Shown: positions 1 through 10,402 of the stretch, in pieces
Numbering within the stretch: position 1 is the stretch's first letter
How the letters are laid out: each line of letters starts with the position of its first letter
Source of the DNA: Syntrophomonadaceae bacterium
GTDB taxonomy: Bacteria > Bacillota > Dethiobacteria > DTU022
Length of the DNA: 40,729 bases
Reading direction: 5' to 3'
Assembly (NCBI GenBank): GCA_007119615.1
Contig: SKPH01000029.1
Span: 1-40,729 of the forward strand
Made by a program: the position numbers and the translations under genes
The notes under the pieces: generated by a model
The model's input: the letters and a program-made list of their open reading frames with translations, nothing else
The model's database searches: none
Told to the model about the DNA's origin: nothing

Positions 1-144
1 CTTGAACACGACCACTGCCTGGAAGTGATGGTCCTTAAAGGGCGGGCTTCTGAAGCAAAGGAACTGTCCAGCCGGCTGATCGGCGTTAAAGGAGTCAAGC
101 ACGGCAAGCTGACTATCACTTCGACCGGTGAAAAGCTGAATTAA
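1..144 (+). CDS. nikR: Nickel-responsive regulator NikR, C-terminal fragment (5' end outside window)
   Basis: Frame 1 reads [47 protein letters not shown], matching the NikR C-terminal ACT-like nickel-binding domain (HDxCLEV...GVKHGKLT). Absent from the ORF track because it is short and partial. Confidence 0.85.
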   Translation, partial: LEHDHCLEVMVLKGRASEAKELSSRLIGVKGVKHGKLTITSTGEKLN

Positions 145-1021
145 TGACCCCTTCCATAACTCTCGGATGCCCCGCCAGGTCACAGCGCCAACTAACTGAT
201 CGAAACAGTCCGGTTTGCAGGCTCAGCTTTTCAACCTGCTCTTGTTGTCCGACGCCAATTTCGAACAAAACCAGGCCGGGAGCCTCAATGTAGTCCGGCA
301 GTATATTCAAGACGGAGCGGTAACTGTCCAGTCCGTCTTCTCCTCCATGCAGCGCTTCAGCCGGCTCATGATCCCTGATCTGATCCGGCAGGCCTGTCAT
401 ATCTTCACTGCTTATGTACGGGGGATTGGAGACAACCAGGTTAAAGAGCGGTGTCGGTCCTGCTCCCTTAAGGGCATCAAAATAGTTGCCCCGAAACCAC
501 CTGATTTTATCCTCAAGGTTGTATGCCCGGGCATTGATCCTGGCCTGAGCCAGTGCTTCAGCAGATATATCAACAGCCGTAATCGAAGCTCCGGGTCTTT
601 CCAGGGCCATTGTAACAGCCAGAACACCGCTTCCTGTTCCCAGGTCAATACCCTTAATTCCTTCTCCCCCGGGCTCAAAATGAAAGGCCGACCATTCCAG
701 TGCACTTTCAATGATCATCTCTGTTTCCGGCCGCGGGATCAAAACGGACCGGTTGACCAGAAAGCGTCTGCCGTAAAAATACTTCTCACCGGTAATATAA
801 GCAACGGGTTCTCCGCCACATCTCCTCATAACCAGCTCACGGAAGGCGTTCTCAGTTCCCGGGGGTATGGCTTCAGCCGACTTTAAGTAAAGCTGCAGGC
901 GCTCGGATTGCATACAATAAACCAATAGCAGCTCCGCTTCAACACGGTACTGCTCAATGCCGGCTTTTTTCAAGCAAAAAGAAGCTCTTTGGAGAGCTTC
1001 TTCGATCGTTGTCGGATTCAT
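116..1021 (-). CDS. prmC: Peptide chain release factor N5-glutamine methyltransferase
   Basis: 301 aa; SAM motif [13 protein letters not shown] and catalytic NPPY (VVSNPPYIS); directly follows prfA. Confidence 0.95.
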   Translation of the reverse strand: MNPTTIEEALQRASFCLKKAGIEQYRVEAELLLVYCMQSERLQLYLKSAEAIPPGTENAFRELVMRRCGGEPVAYITGEKYFYGRRFLVNRSVLIPRPETEMIIESALEWSAFHFEPGGEGIKGIDLGTGSGVLAVTMALERPGASITAVDISAEALAQARINARAYNLEDKIRWFRGNYFDALKGAGPTPLFNLVVSNPPYISSEDMTGLPDQIRDHEPAEALHGGEDGLDSYRSVLNILPDYIEAPGLVLFEIGVGQQEQVEKLSLQTGLFRSVSWRCDLAGHPRVMEGVINSAFHRSK

Positions 1022-1028
1022 TTTATTA

Positions 1029-2099
1029 TCATTCTCCTGCCGCTTTCAGTTTTTCCGCCCGCTCATTTGCGCTCAACTCTTCGATAATTTCATCAAGATC
1101 TCCTGCCAGGACCAGGTCCAGTTTGTGTAACGTCAGGTTAATTCTATGATCGGTAACCCGATTCTGGGGATAGTTGTAGGTACGGATCCGCTCACTGCGA
1201 TCACCGCTTCCAACCATCGTTTTACGGGCCTGGGCCTGTTCAGCTGTTTGTTCAGTTATAAATTTATCCAGCAACCTGCTGCGTAAAATGCGCAGCGCTT
1301 TTTCTTTATTCTGAAGCTGCGATTTTTCATCCTGGCAACTTACGACAACCCCGGTTGGCAGATGGGTAATCCGTACTGCCGACTGGGTAGTATTGACACT
1401 TTGCCCTCCCGGTCCGGTGGCACAGAAAGTGTCTACACGAAGATCCTGCGGGTTGATCTCCACTTCAACATCCTCCACCTCAGGCAGAACTGCTACAGTT
1501 GCTGCCGAGGTGTGGATACGGCCTCCCGACTCTGTTGTCGGTATCCGCTGCACCCTGTGAACCCCACTTTCATATTTCAGACGGCTGTAAGCGCCCTTGC
1601 CTTCTACGCCGAGAATTACTTCTTTAAAACCGCCAATATCGGTAGGATGGGATTCGACGATTTCCGCTTTATAGTTGCTTTGCTCCGCATAACGTGTATA
1701 CATCTTCAACAGGTCGGCAGCGAACAGCGCTGCCTCGTCCCCGCCTGTTCCAGCCCTTATTTCGATAAAAACGCTCTTTTCATCATAAGGATCCCTGGGA
1801 ATCAACTGTTCTTTAAGATCTGATTCTAGCTTATCCTGCTCCAGCTTTAAAGAATCAACCTCCGTGCGAAGATAGTCGGACATCTCCGCCTCTTCACTGT
1901 TTTTAAGCATCTCTTCAGCTTCTTCAAGTTCACGGCTTATATCTTTCAGCCTGCGGAAAAGTTCAACCAGCGGTGTTAAAGCGGCAATTTCCCGTGACAT
2001 GCTGAGCCATTCTTCACGGCGGTCAAGCACTTTGGGATCGCTTAACAGTTTTTCGAGTTCGCTGTATCGTTTTTCGATATCTTCCAGTTTGTCAAGCAT
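1029..2099 (-). CDS. prfA: Peptide chain release factor 1
   Basis: 356 aa; GGQ motif ([25 protein letters not shown]), class I RF; PxT-type motif region [14 protein letters not shown]. Confidence 0.97.
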   Translation of the reverse strand: MLDKLEDIEKRYSELEKLLSDPKVLDRREEWLSMSREIAALTPLVELFRRLKDISRELEEAEEMLKNSEEAEMSDYLRTEVDSLKLEQDKLESDLKEQLIPRDPYDEKSVFIEIRAGTGGDEAALFAADLLKMYTRYAEQSNYKAEIVESHPTDIGGFKEVILGVEGKGAYSRLKYESGVHRVQRIPTTESGGRIHTSAATVAVLPEVEDVEVEINPQDLRVDTFCATGPGGQSVNTTQSAVRITHLPTGVVVSCQDEKSQLQNKEKALRILRSRLLDKFITEQTAEQAQARKTMVGSGDRSERIRTYNYPQNRVTDHRINLTLHKLDLVLAGDLDEIIEELSANERAEKLKAAGE

Positions 2100-2337
2100 T
2101 CAGGATCACCTCAAAAATTTTTGCCGGTTCTCACCGTATTGACAATTGAAGGTTAGAAGTTGGGAGTTGGATTAAAAGAAGGAAATAGAAGGGACACACC
2201 TTCAAAACGGTTACTTCTAACCGTGCAGCGGCATAAACAACGATGCTGTTTTTTTCATGCCGGCTTCAAAACTTGTAAAACTTTTTATTGCCCCGGCAAT
2301 AATTTAAATTGCTGGATTTAAAAGCTGCGCTTACTAG

Positions 2338-2366
2338 AAAAAGAGCAGAGCTTCTGCGCCCTGCTC
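2338..2366 (-). terminator. Rho-independent terminator downstream of rpmE
   Basis: Minus strand GAGCAG-GGCGCAGAAGCT-CTGCTC followed by TTTTT, just after the rpmE stop. Confidence 0.65.
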
Positions 2367-2371
2367 CCGCT

Positions 2372-2569
2372 TTACATTCCGTATTTGCGCTTGAAGCGTT
2401 CTACACGGCCTCCGGTATCTACAAACTTTTGTTTGCCAGTGAAAAAGGGATGACATTTGGAGCATATTTCCACTTTAATTGTTTCCTTGGTGGATCCTGT
2501 CTCAAATGTTTCGCCGCAGGCACATGTAACAGTGGCGCGGTAATATTTAGGGTGAATATCCGGTTTCAT
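2372..2569 (-). CDS. rpmE: 50S ribosomal protein L31 (zinc-ribbon type)
   Basis: [65 protein letters not shown]; CxC and CxxC retained. Start placed at the internal MKPDIHP, not the ORF-track start at 2638. Confidence 0.95.
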   Translation of the reverse strand: MKPDIHPKYYRATVTCACGETFETGSTKETIKVEICSKCHPFFTGKQKFVDTGGRVERFKRKYGM

Positions 2570-2675
2570 TCGATCCATCCTCCTTCTTTCATTCCAGTCC
2601 CAGTGTAAAATCATAGCACATTGCCTGAAATTCTGCAACTATAGGAAAATCGTGAGATATGATTTACACCGGCTG

Positions 2676-3920
2676 CTACATTGTGTGCATATTCCCTAAA
2701 AATTCTTCGTTTGTTTTAGTCTTTTTGAGCCTGTCCATTAGCGCTTCCAGGAACTCGATACTGGTACTGCTGCCCATGGCTTTCCTGAGCGCCCACATCA
2801 ACTCTATCTTATGCTCATCAAGCAGCAGTTCTTCACGACGTGTCCCGGACCGCGAAATATCAATTGCCGGGAAGATACGACGCTCTGCTATACGACGATC
2901 GAGGTGCAGCTCCATGTTGCCGGTACCTTTAAACTCTTCATAGACAACATCATCCATCCGGCTGCCGGTATCGACAATAGCCGTTGCAAGGACAGTCAGA
3001 CTGCCGCCGCCGTCGATCTTGCGCGCCGCTCCGAAAAAACGCTTCGGTTTATAGAAAGCTCCGGGATCTATCCCTCCTGAAAGGGTTCTGCCGCTGGGCG
3101 GTATTACCAGGTTGTAAGCCCGGGTCAACCTGGTGATGCTGTCAAGAAGGACTGCAACATCCCTGCCCTGCTCAACCAACCGTTGTGATCGTTCAAGGAC
3201 TAATTCAGCAATATGAATGTGGTTTTCCGGCTTCTGGTCAAATGTTGAGCTGACAACATCGGCATTGACGCTTCGCTCCATATCGGTTACCTCTTCCGGT
3301 CTCTCGTCGATCAGCAAAATAATCAGCTCAATATCTGGGTGGTTAACTGAAATACTGTTGGCAAGCTGTTTTAAAAGCATCGTCTTTCCGGCTTTCGGAG
3401 GCGACACGATCAAGCCGCGCTGCCCCTTGCCGACCGGTATTAACAGATCAATAATTCTGGTCGATAATATATGCGGTTTTGTCTCCATGCGAATCACTTC
3501 TTCGGGATGAATGGGAACCAGTGAGCTGAACCGGGGGCGATTTGCAGCCCGCTCAGGATCTTCGCCGTTTATTTTTTCAACTTGCAATAGGGCGTAATAT
3601 CGTTCATTGTCTTTCGGCGGCCGAATCCGGCCGGTAATTATATCGCCAGTTCGCATATTGAACCGGCGTATTTGCGAGGCGGAAATGTAAATATCATCTT
3701 CTGAAAAATAATATTTTTTCCGCCTTAAAAAACCAAACCCGTCAGACATAATTTCAAGCATGCCTGATGCACTGTGCTGTTCACCGTTTTCTGAAAACAG
3801 TCGGGTCAGCGCTTCAACCAGTTCCTGCTTGCGCATTGTTGACTGGCCTTTAACCTCATGCTCTTTCGCCAGACGATGGAGATCATTTAAGGTCATCGTA
3901 TTTAATTTATCTGTGTCCAA
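2676..3920 (-). CDS. rho: Transcription termination factor Rho
   Basis: 414 aa; Walker [15 protein letters not shown]-binding domain [33 protein letters not shown]. Confidence 0.97.
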   Translation of the reverse strand: MDTDKLNTMTLNDLHRLAKEHEVKGQSTMRKQELVEALTRLFSENGEQHSASGMLEIMSDGFGFLRRKKYYFSEDDIYISASQIRRFNMRTGDIITGRIRPPKDNERYYALLQVEKINGEDPERAANRPRFSSLVPIHPEEVIRMETKPHILSTRIIDLLIPVGKGQRGLIVSPPKAGKTMLLKQLANSISVNHPDIELIILLIDERPEEVTDMERSVNADVVSSTFDQKPENHIHIAELVLERSQRLVEQGRDVAVLLDSITRLTRAYNLVIPPSGRTLSGGIDPGAFYKPKRFFGAARKIDGGGSLTVLATAIVDTGSRMDDVVYEEFKGTGNMELHLDRRIAERRIFPAIDISRSGTRREELLLDEHKIELMWALRKAMGSSTSIEFLEALMDRLKKTKTNEEFLGNMHTM

Positions 3921-3939
3921 AACTAGCCACCACCTTTTG

Positions 3940-4977
3940 TTAATTGCTGCCGGACTTAAAAAGCAGGAAAACTGCGGTCATATAAGCAATCAGGACCAGC
4001 AGAGTGTCATACCCGATTCGGCAAAACTTTTTTTCCGACCTGTATATCAAGCCAAAGATAACTATTGTGCTTATAAGGACGACCATGACCGCTGATATCA
4101 GATGGTTTTCAGATACTGCGTAAAACAGCGGCGCCCGGCGGTAAAAAATGTCGGCCAGGAACACAATAAATAAGTTCATAAAATTTGCCCCGAAAACATT
4201 AGCTACCGCCATATCAAGAAAACCCAAACGCACTGCTGTTATCGTAGTTACGGTCTCGGGAAGCGATGTGCTGATTGCCAGTAATATTGAACCGATAAAA
4301 GTATGGCCCAGGCCGGTTTCCAGGGCAATTCGATCAGATGCCCCGGTGATCCAAACTCCCGCAACTACGATAAATCCTGCTGCTATTGAAAAGTGCAGAA
4401 GGGCCCGGCCCGTTGAAACAGCTGTATCTGTTGGACCAATATCATCTCCGGCAGGGACAGGAGAAAGATTCTTCTTTTCGTAACGATATACCAGCCTGCT
4501 GCCAAAGATATAGACCAGGGCTATAAGCAGGGTTTCAGCACCAATCCAGCCAATCGGAAGGTATACAACACCAAGCATAGCGATTGAAGCCAGACAGATG
4601 GTTATAATGCTCAGCGAAGCGGAAATAATATGACCCCGGTTAATACGGCCGGTTAACGGGCCTCTTCCTTCGAGCAGATCAATAACCGCCAGCAGTGACA
4701 GGTTAAACAGGCAGCTGCCCAGTATATTACCCATTGCCAGGTCGGGAGCATCAATAAATACCGCGCTAAGAGTAGTCACCAGTTCCGGCAGGGATGTGGC
4801 AAGCGGCAGCATTAAAGCTCCCGCCCAGGCTGTTCCAATACCGGTATTTTCGGCAACAATTGCCGCGCTCCTGGTTAGCTTGCTACCTGCAATAATAATA
4901 ATTGCCGCACATAAAATAAACTGTAGCCAAGGATTTATCATTTTGCTCCCGGGGTATCGCGCTATATTAGTTGCCAC
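3940..4977 (-). CDS. Calcium/cation antiporter family (CaCA) membrane protein
   Basis: 345 aa, many hydrophobic segments, two alpha-repeat signatures LATSLPELVTTLSAV and STSLPETVTTITAVR. Confidence 0.88.
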   Translation of the reverse strand: MATNIARYPGSKMINPWLQFILCAAIIIIAGSKLTRSAAIVAENTGIGTAWAGALMLPLATSLPELVTTLSAVFIDAPDLAMGNILGSCLFNLSLLAVIDLLEGRGPLTGRINRGHIISASLSIITICLASIAMLGVVYLPIGWIGAETLLIALVYIFGSRLVYRYEKKNLSPVPAGDDIGPTDTAVSTGRALLHFSIAAGFIVVAGVWITGASDRIALETGLGHTFIGSILLAISTSLPETVTTITAVRLGFLDMAVANVFGANFMNLFIVFLADIFYRRAPLFYAVSENHLISAVMVVLISTIVIFGLIYRSEKKFCRIGYDTLLVLIAYMTAVFLLFKSGSN

Positions 4978-5223
4978 CGATCATATCAGTGTACAAAGAG
5001 GCAGTAACGGTTCAAATTCCTTTATGATGGGGGATAAGTAATTTATAGGCGTATACCAGCTTTATTCCAGGAAATTTATCTTACAATAAGGAGCAGAAAC
5101 TGTTATTATTATGCCGGATTAGAGTAGTATTCGCGATCATTTCTAATATTCCTGCTCTATAATGCAAAAAAACGTTAAATCCCGGGCAACTTATTGCTCC
5201 ACCCGGCTGTCCCGGAAAATCAA

Positions 5224-5847
5224 TTACAGCATCGTGGAGGTAACAAATGGATTAGTAACAGACTCAATGCCAATTGTTGTTGACGGGCCGTGTCCCGGAT
5301 AAACCTCCGTTTCAGGCGCTAAAACCAGCAGGTTTTGCTTTATGCTTTCCATTAATGTTCCATGAGAACCGCCCGGCAGATCAGTTCTGCCAATTGAGCC
5401 GGCAAAAAGGGTGTCACCACAAAATACTGCCAATTCTTCGCGCAGACAAATGCCGCCTGCCGTATGCCCGGGTGTCTCAAAAACATGTAAAGTTATTGTT
5501 CCAAAAGTAATCCGGTCTCCATCACTGATAAAGCGGTCTGGTCTCGGTTGCCTGCGCAGAATAAGCCCCAATCCAAATCCCGGATTGTTGTACAGTTCAA
5601 GATCTTTTTCGCAAAGCAACAGGGGAACGGCATACTTTTCTTTCAATTTGCCATTTGCGCCGATATGATCGATGTGCCCGTGCGTATTGATGATATACTT
5701 CATTTTCAATTGCAGCGCTTCTACATTCTCAATAATCCTTTTCCCCTCGGCGCCGGGATCAATAACAACTGCTTCACCTGTTTCAGAACATGACACCAGG
5801 TAACAATTAGTGGCAAACATACCAACTACTAACGTTGTAATATCCAT
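5224..5847 (-). CDS. MBL-fold metallo-hydrolase (hydroxyacylglutathione hydrolase-like)
   Basis: 207 aa; THGHIDHIG, ETPGHTAGG, FCGDTLFAGSIGRTDLPGG, VYPGHGPSTTIG. Confidence 0.93.
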   Translation of the reverse strand: MDITTLVVGMFATNCYLVSCSETGEAVVIDPGAEGKRIIENVEALQLKMKYIINTHGHIDHIGANGKLKEKYAVPLLLCEKDLELYNNPGFGLGLILRRQPRPDRFISDGDRITFGTITLHVFETPGHTAGGICLREELAVFCGDTLFAGSIGRTDLPGGSHGTLMESIKQNLLVLAPETEVYPGHGPSTTIGIESVTNPFVTSTML

Positions 5848-5909
5848 CCGGTTTTCCTCTCGTTATGAATACCTCAATGGTGCAACCGTTAGTTTAGGAG
5901 ACACGTCTG

Positions 5910-6827
5910 TTAATGCCAGCCGAGTACTCTCTGAACAGCCGGTAAAATATCGGTCAGGTCATTTAATCCGGGTTTAATGAAGCGGCGCAGGGAGGGATCG
6001 CCAATAAGTAATACTGGAACCCGGTTATAGGTATGATCGCGTCCGGAAAGATCTTCGAGGTTCCCGTGATCGCTGGTTACCATCAGCATAGTCTCTTTAC
6101 TGTCGACCTCTTTCGCCAGTGCGGCTATAAAGCGATCCAGAATACCGATAACACGTCCGGCTTCCGGAAGATCAGCCATATGTCCGGCCAGATCACTTAA
6201 GAAATATTCGAAAAGGCAAAAATCATTACAATTGCTTATTTCAGCAAGCCTGGCCGCTCCATTTTCAGGTGTTATCAGCGGAACATCAAAGCCCATTCGC
6301 TGTAAAATATCATTGGTAATGTCCATATAGAGAGCCCGCCCGGCTTTTAAATCATTTAAACTGTAAAAAGGCAGCCCGCCGTAGTAAGTAATCAGTGTTG
6401 AACAGGAATACCGGTTCCCCGGAAGCCCCCTGCGTAAATGCTCGAAGAAATGCGGCCGGTAAGCGTTGGCAAATAGTGTTCGGAACCCTCTACTTTTAAG
6501 CTGCCGGAAAAGACCTTTTACGGATAGCAGCATCCTCAGTTCTTGCTCGGGAAAACCATTCAAATGGCGGCCCAGTAATGCGGGTGCATTTACACCGGAA
6601 AAGATAGAAGCCTGCCCGGTTGCGCTTTGTGGAAGCCCCGGAATACCGAGTGTAGCATCAAGGCTCAGAAGAGAAGCCCGGGGTCCGTCATAACCGGCAG
6701 ACTCTTCCGTAAGACGCCTGCCCTCCAGAATGCCGGCCAGGCCGGGAGTCTCAACCTTTGCAAAAGGGTTTGATGGCCTATCTTTGCCCAACCCGACCCC
6801 GTCGATAAAAATAAAGAGCAGACGCAA
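5910..6827 (-). CDS. Alkaline phosphatase superfamily metalloenzyme (phosphopentomutase/phosphoglycerate mutase-like)
   Basis: 305 aa; FIFIDGVGLGKD N-terminal metal motif, SATGQASIFSG, VTSDHGNLED C-terminal metal motif. Confidence 0.8.
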   Translation of the reverse strand: MRLLFIFIDGVGLGKDRPSNPFAKVETPGLAGILEGRRLTEESAGYDGPRASLLSLDATLGIPGLPQSATGQASIFSGVNAPALLGRHLNGFPEQELRMLLSVKGLFRQLKSRGFRTLFANAYRPHFFEHLRRGLPGNRYSCSTLITYYGGLPFYSLNDLKAGRALYMDITNDILQRMGFDVPLITPENGAARLAEISNCNDFCLFEYFLSDLAGHMADLPEAGRVIGILDRFIAALAKEVDSKETMLMVTSDHGNLEDLSGRDHTYNRVPVLLIGDPSLRRFIKPGLNDLTDILPAVQRVLGWH

Positions 6828-6859
6828 GATCCAGCCTCCGTTTATTCACCTTTGACTTT

Positions 6860-8077
6860 TTATTCTTCTTCAGATTCCGGCTCCTCAACTTCAGGTTCCG
6901 TGGGATCTTCTAATTCGGGTTCCATCTCGAACCCAAAATTTTCAGGCCGCTCTCCGAGAGTCACAGTGACTTCTTCCTGCTGCTCATCACGGAAGTAGAT
7001 GATTGTCATGGTATCTCCGGGATAGAAATGCAGTAACCGGTCGAAAAGCTGGGCCATATACTCAATATCCTGTCCACCCATCGATACGATAATATCACCG
7101 GGCAGTAATCCTGCTTCGTCGGCAGCGCTATCGGGTGCTATCTCAATGATCAGAACTCCTTTTTCCGGTTCTGCATCACTGTAATCAACCCAATCATCGA
7201 TTATTACTCCCAGGTGCGGCCTGATAACACGCCCATGCTCCACGAGGTCAGCCATTACCCTTGATACAGTATTACTGGGGATGGAGAGGCCAATCCCCTC
7301 AACTCCCAATAAAGATATTTTTGCCGTGTTAATGCCGACAATCTCTCCATCGGTATTGACCAGCGGCCCTCCGCTATTGCCAGGGTTGACCAGGGCATCG
7401 GTCTGGACAAAGGTATGAGCATATTCACTGCCGGGAAACCTGACCTGCCTTCCGACCGCGCTGATTATACCGGCAGTTACCGACTGCTGGAAAAAACCAA
7501 GCGGGTTACCGATAGCCATTACCGTTTCTCCTACCCGGATCAGGTCTGAATCACCCAGCGCCATCTCGGTAAGGCCGGATTCATCTACGCGCAGCAGGGC
7601 AAGATCGGTTAAAACATCGAACCCAATCAACTCGGCTTCGTAACGGCCCCTGTCTGGGATTATCACCGTTATACTTTCCGCCCCTTCAACAACATGATGG
7701 TTGGTTACGATATAACCGTCTGATGCTATGATCACCCCTGAACCTGACTCAACCTGCTCCAGACTCGGTTCGCCAAAACGGGTTATGAAAATATGCTTAT
7801 TTACACCGACCACAGCCGGCATAATTTCTCCTATTATATCTGCAAGGTTTGAATCGAACCCGGGTGAAGGCACGGGTTGCACTTCCTCCTGCAAACCATT
7901 CGCCGCTTCTTCAATAACAGGATCATCAATGGCCGGAACAAGATAAAATGTGAATAAACCGTAGACCAGGGCCGCGCCCAGAAGAATGCCCAGGAGGCCA
8001 AATGACAGGTAGCCGATAAATGACCAGCAGACCCCCCCAAGGCGAGAACCTGAATAATTATCGTATTTGCGTTCCAT
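6860..8077 (-). CDS. htrA: HtrA/DegP-type serine protease with one PDZ domain, N-terminal TM and acidic C-terminal tail
   Basis: 405 aa; TNHHVVEGA (His), LTDLALLRVD (Asp), NPGNSGGPLVNTDGEIVGINT (Ser), PDZ region, tail EMEPELEDPTEPEVEEPESEEE. Confidence 0.95.
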   Translation of the reverse strand: MERKYDNYSGSRLGGVCWSFIGYLSFGLLGILLGAALVYGLFTFYLVPAIDDPVIEEAANGLQEEVQPVPSPGFDSNLADIIGEIMPAVVGVNKHIFITRFGEPSLEQVESGSGVIIASDGYIVTNHHVVEGAESITVIIPDRGRYEAELIGFDVLTDLALLRVDESGLTEMALGDSDLIRVGETVMAIGNPLGFFQQSVTAGIISAVGRQVRFPGSEYAHTFVQTDALVNPGNSGGPLVNTDGEIVGINTAKISLLGVEGIGLSIPSNTVSRVMADLVEHGRVIRPHLGVIIDDWVDYSDAEPEKGVLIIEIAPDSAADEAGLLPGDIIVSMGGQDIEYMAQLFDRLLHFYPGDTMTIIYFRDEQQEEVTVTLGERPENFGFEMEPELEDPTEPEVEEPESEEE

Positions 8078-8165
8078 AAAGGAATGCCTCCTTAACTCTT
8101 AGTTTATAACAAGTGAATGCCGCCTCAGAATTTGAGGGCGGCTCAAAGACTTTGCCACAGCAATT

Positions 8166-9455
8166 TCATTCCAGGTCTCCCGCTTGTTCCTGGTAATCTG
8201 ATTCGCTTTCCCGGCGGATACTTGCTCCCAGTTGAACCAGTTTCTGTTCAAGGTTATCGTATCCCCGATCAACGTGTTCTATTTCATTAATCTGGCTTTC
8301 GCCGTCGGCCATCAGGGCAGCGATAATCAGCGCCGCCCCGGATCTCAAGTCGGGGGCTGTAACAGGAGCCCCGGTTAGTGGCACCCCGCCCTCTACAAGG
8401 GCGGTTCGACCTTCAACTTTTATCCTGGCGCCCATTCTCTTTAATTCATCCACATGGTTGAAGCGGCCGTCAAAAACATTCTCAGTAATGACACTAAGTC
8501 CCCTGGCTGCCGTTAGCAGGACCATGCAGGGGGGCTGAAGGTCAGTCGGGAAGCCCGGGTAGGGGAATGTTTTGAGATCGGAGGGAGCAAGCGATTCTAT
8601 ACCTTTAACCTTAATTCTTTCCGGCTCTACTTCAACTGTAGCTCCTGTTTCTCTGATTTTTGCCGTAATTGCTTCAAGGTGTTTCGGTATGACATCTTCA
8701 ACGATTACACTGCCCCCGGTAGATGCAGCCGCCAGCATGAATGTTCCGGCTTCAATTCTATCAGGAATAACTGTGTGCCGGGCACCGGAAAATTTTCGGA
8801 CACCATCTATTCTTATTACATCGGTCCCCGCTCCTCTGATCGATGCGCCCATCGCGTTCAGAAAGTTTGCCACATCCACTATTTCCGGTTCTTTGGCCAC
8901 GTTCTCCAAGACCGTTCTGCCTTCAGCTGCCGCCGCGGCCAGCATCAGGTTTATTGTTGCCCCGATACTGACTACGTCCAGGTATATATGTGCTCCAACC
9001 AATTTTTCTGCTGAAAGATTAATCATGCCGTGCTCAATATTTATGGTCGCCCCCAGGGCTGTAAAACCTTTTAGATGTTGATCAATCGGCCTCGGCCCGA
9101 GATCACATCCCCCCGGAATTGGAACCTCCGCCCTGCCATAGCGGGCCAGCAGACTCCCCATAAAATAGTATGAAGCGCGCATTTTCTTTACCAGCTCGTA
9201 CGAAGGGGCTAGATTTGAAAGATTTCCGGGAGTGAGCTCCAGCGCATCTCTGCCCCTCCTGCGAATCAAGACTCCAAGGGTTTCAAGAATTTTGATCATG
9301 GTGTGGACATCGGTAATACCCGGCAGATTTTCAAGCTGAACCGTTCCGGATGACAGTATTACCGCTGGAAGCACTGCCACAGCAGAATTTTTTGAACCGC
9401 TTATTTTTACACTGCCGGATAGCCTGGTGTTGCCTTGAACTATAAATTTTTCCAT
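8166..9455 (-). CDS. murA: UDP-N-acetylglucosamine 1-carboxyvinyltransferase
   Basis: 429 aa; SGSKNSAVAVLPA start, PGGCDLGPRPIDQHLKGF (active-site Cys loop), FPTDLQPPCMVLL. Confidence 0.95.
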   Translation of the reverse strand: MEKFIVQGNTRLSGSVKISGSKNSAVAVLPAVILSSGTVQLENLPGITDVHTMIKILETLGVLIRRRGRDALELTPGNLSNLAPSYELVKKMRASYYFMGSLLARYGRAEVPIPGGCDLGPRPIDQHLKGFTALGATINIEHGMINLSAEKLVGAHIYLDVVSIGATINLMLAAAAAEGRTVLENVAKEPEIVDVANFLNAMGASIRGAGTDVIRIDGVRKFSGARHTVIPDRIEAGTFMLAAASTGGSVIVEDVIPKHLEAITAKIRETGATVEVEPERIKVKGIESLAPSDLKTFPYPGFPTDLQPPCMVLLTAARGLSVITENVFDGRFNHVDELKRMGARIKVEGRTALVEGGVPLTGAPVTAPDLRSGAALIIAALMADGESQINEIEHVDRGYDNLEQKLVQLGASIRRESESDYQEQAGDLE

Positions 9456-9523
9456 CTTAACCTCCTGGTAAGCTTCTATCTAAGTTTCTCTGCTTTTATG
9501 AATGGCAATATGCTAAATATTGT

Positions 9524-10402
9524 TTAATCCAGTATAACACTATCCTGCTCGATATTGCCGGTAAAAGCATTTATATAGTAATGCTTCTTCCCGTCCAGTG
9601 TAACTCTCCAGACAGGAGGAACCTCCCATTTTTCTGCATCATATTCTCCGCTGAAATAGCCCAGCTCCACCTGGTCGATTCCCTGCTGGTCAAAACTTGG
9701 TCCAAGCTCGTGGACTAAGTTATTTAAAGCCTGAGTTGCGGAGATAACTTCCATCTCCCGGGCCGGTATTCTTTCAACCGGCTCGAGCCAGAATATTTCG
9801 ATCAGCTCAATATGGTCAGATTCCACCACCACTTTCAACTGGCTGGCGTAGATAGGAATATTTCCAAGGAGCTGATAGTGATGAAAAATCATTCGCCCTT
9901 CTTCACTTCTTTCCATATAATCAAATGTAATTCCTTCCGGCATTAATTTCTCGTTTTCCAGAAACGCTTTTATCAAAGCTCTTAGTTCACGCTCATCCAG
10001 GTTTATTGCATTCTCAGCCAGAAGAACACCCGGGTTATAAACTACCCGCATCAAACCGTTGGAATGGATGATGATTGTTTCCCTTTCCGTCTGAAAGTTT
10101 GTCGTATTCTCAGAATCACTTACCCATGCCCCTTTTTCAATGAAGTATTGCAAAAGCCTCCCCTGAAAATCAAGAGCCGGGGAAACCGTCAGAAAATCGC
10201 TTGCCCGGACTGACCTGTCCAGAGCAGCATCCAGGAAATAATTATTATCCTCCAGCAACGCCTCTGTAGCCCGTAACTCTTCCGCAGTAACGGCTACTTT
10301 GGTCAGACGCCCAAAATCAGGCCAAAAAAGATGGTAGCCAAGAAATAAATTTAATCCGGCAAAAGCAATAATTAGGATAGATTTGGCTCGTCCCAGGTTC
10401 AT
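9524..10402 (-). CDS. yycI: YycI-like two-component system regulatory membrane protein
   Basis: 292 aa; single N-terminal TM, position directly downstream of walK-yycH, ATGA 4-nt overlap with yycH; C-terminal WRVTLDGKKHYYINAFTG. Confidence 0.75.
   Translation of the reverse strand: MNLGRAKSILIIAFAGLNLFLGYHLFWPDFGRLTKVAVTAEELRATEALLEDNNYFLDAALDRSVRASDFLTVSPALDFQGRLLQYFIEKGAWVSDSENTTNFQTERETIIIHSNGLMRVVYNPGVLLAENAINLDERELRALIKAFLENEKLMPEGITFDYMERSEEGRMIFHHYQLLGNIPIYASQLKVVVESDHIELIEIFWLEPVERIPAREMEVISATQALNNLVHELGPSFDQQGIDQVELGYFSGEYDAEKWEVPPVWRVTLDGKKHYYINAFTGNIEQDSVILD

Noticed and set aside
215-886. 223-aa plus-strand ORF antisense to prmC
   Set aside because: prmC motifs on the minus strand are unambiguous; the antisense product has no recognisable domain.
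2309-2608. Plus ORF over rpmE and its terminator
   Set aside because: Antisense to a clear L31 gene and spans a terminator hairpin; spurious.
5041-5223. Possible riboswitch or ncRNA in the CaCA-MBL intergenic gap
   Set aside because: Only weak CCCGGG pairing and a poor U-run; no known riboswitch core recognised.
8572-9081. Large plus ORF antisense to murA
   Set aside because: Low-complexity Ser/Ala/Ile antisense product typical of shadow ORFs in GC-balanced coding DNA.
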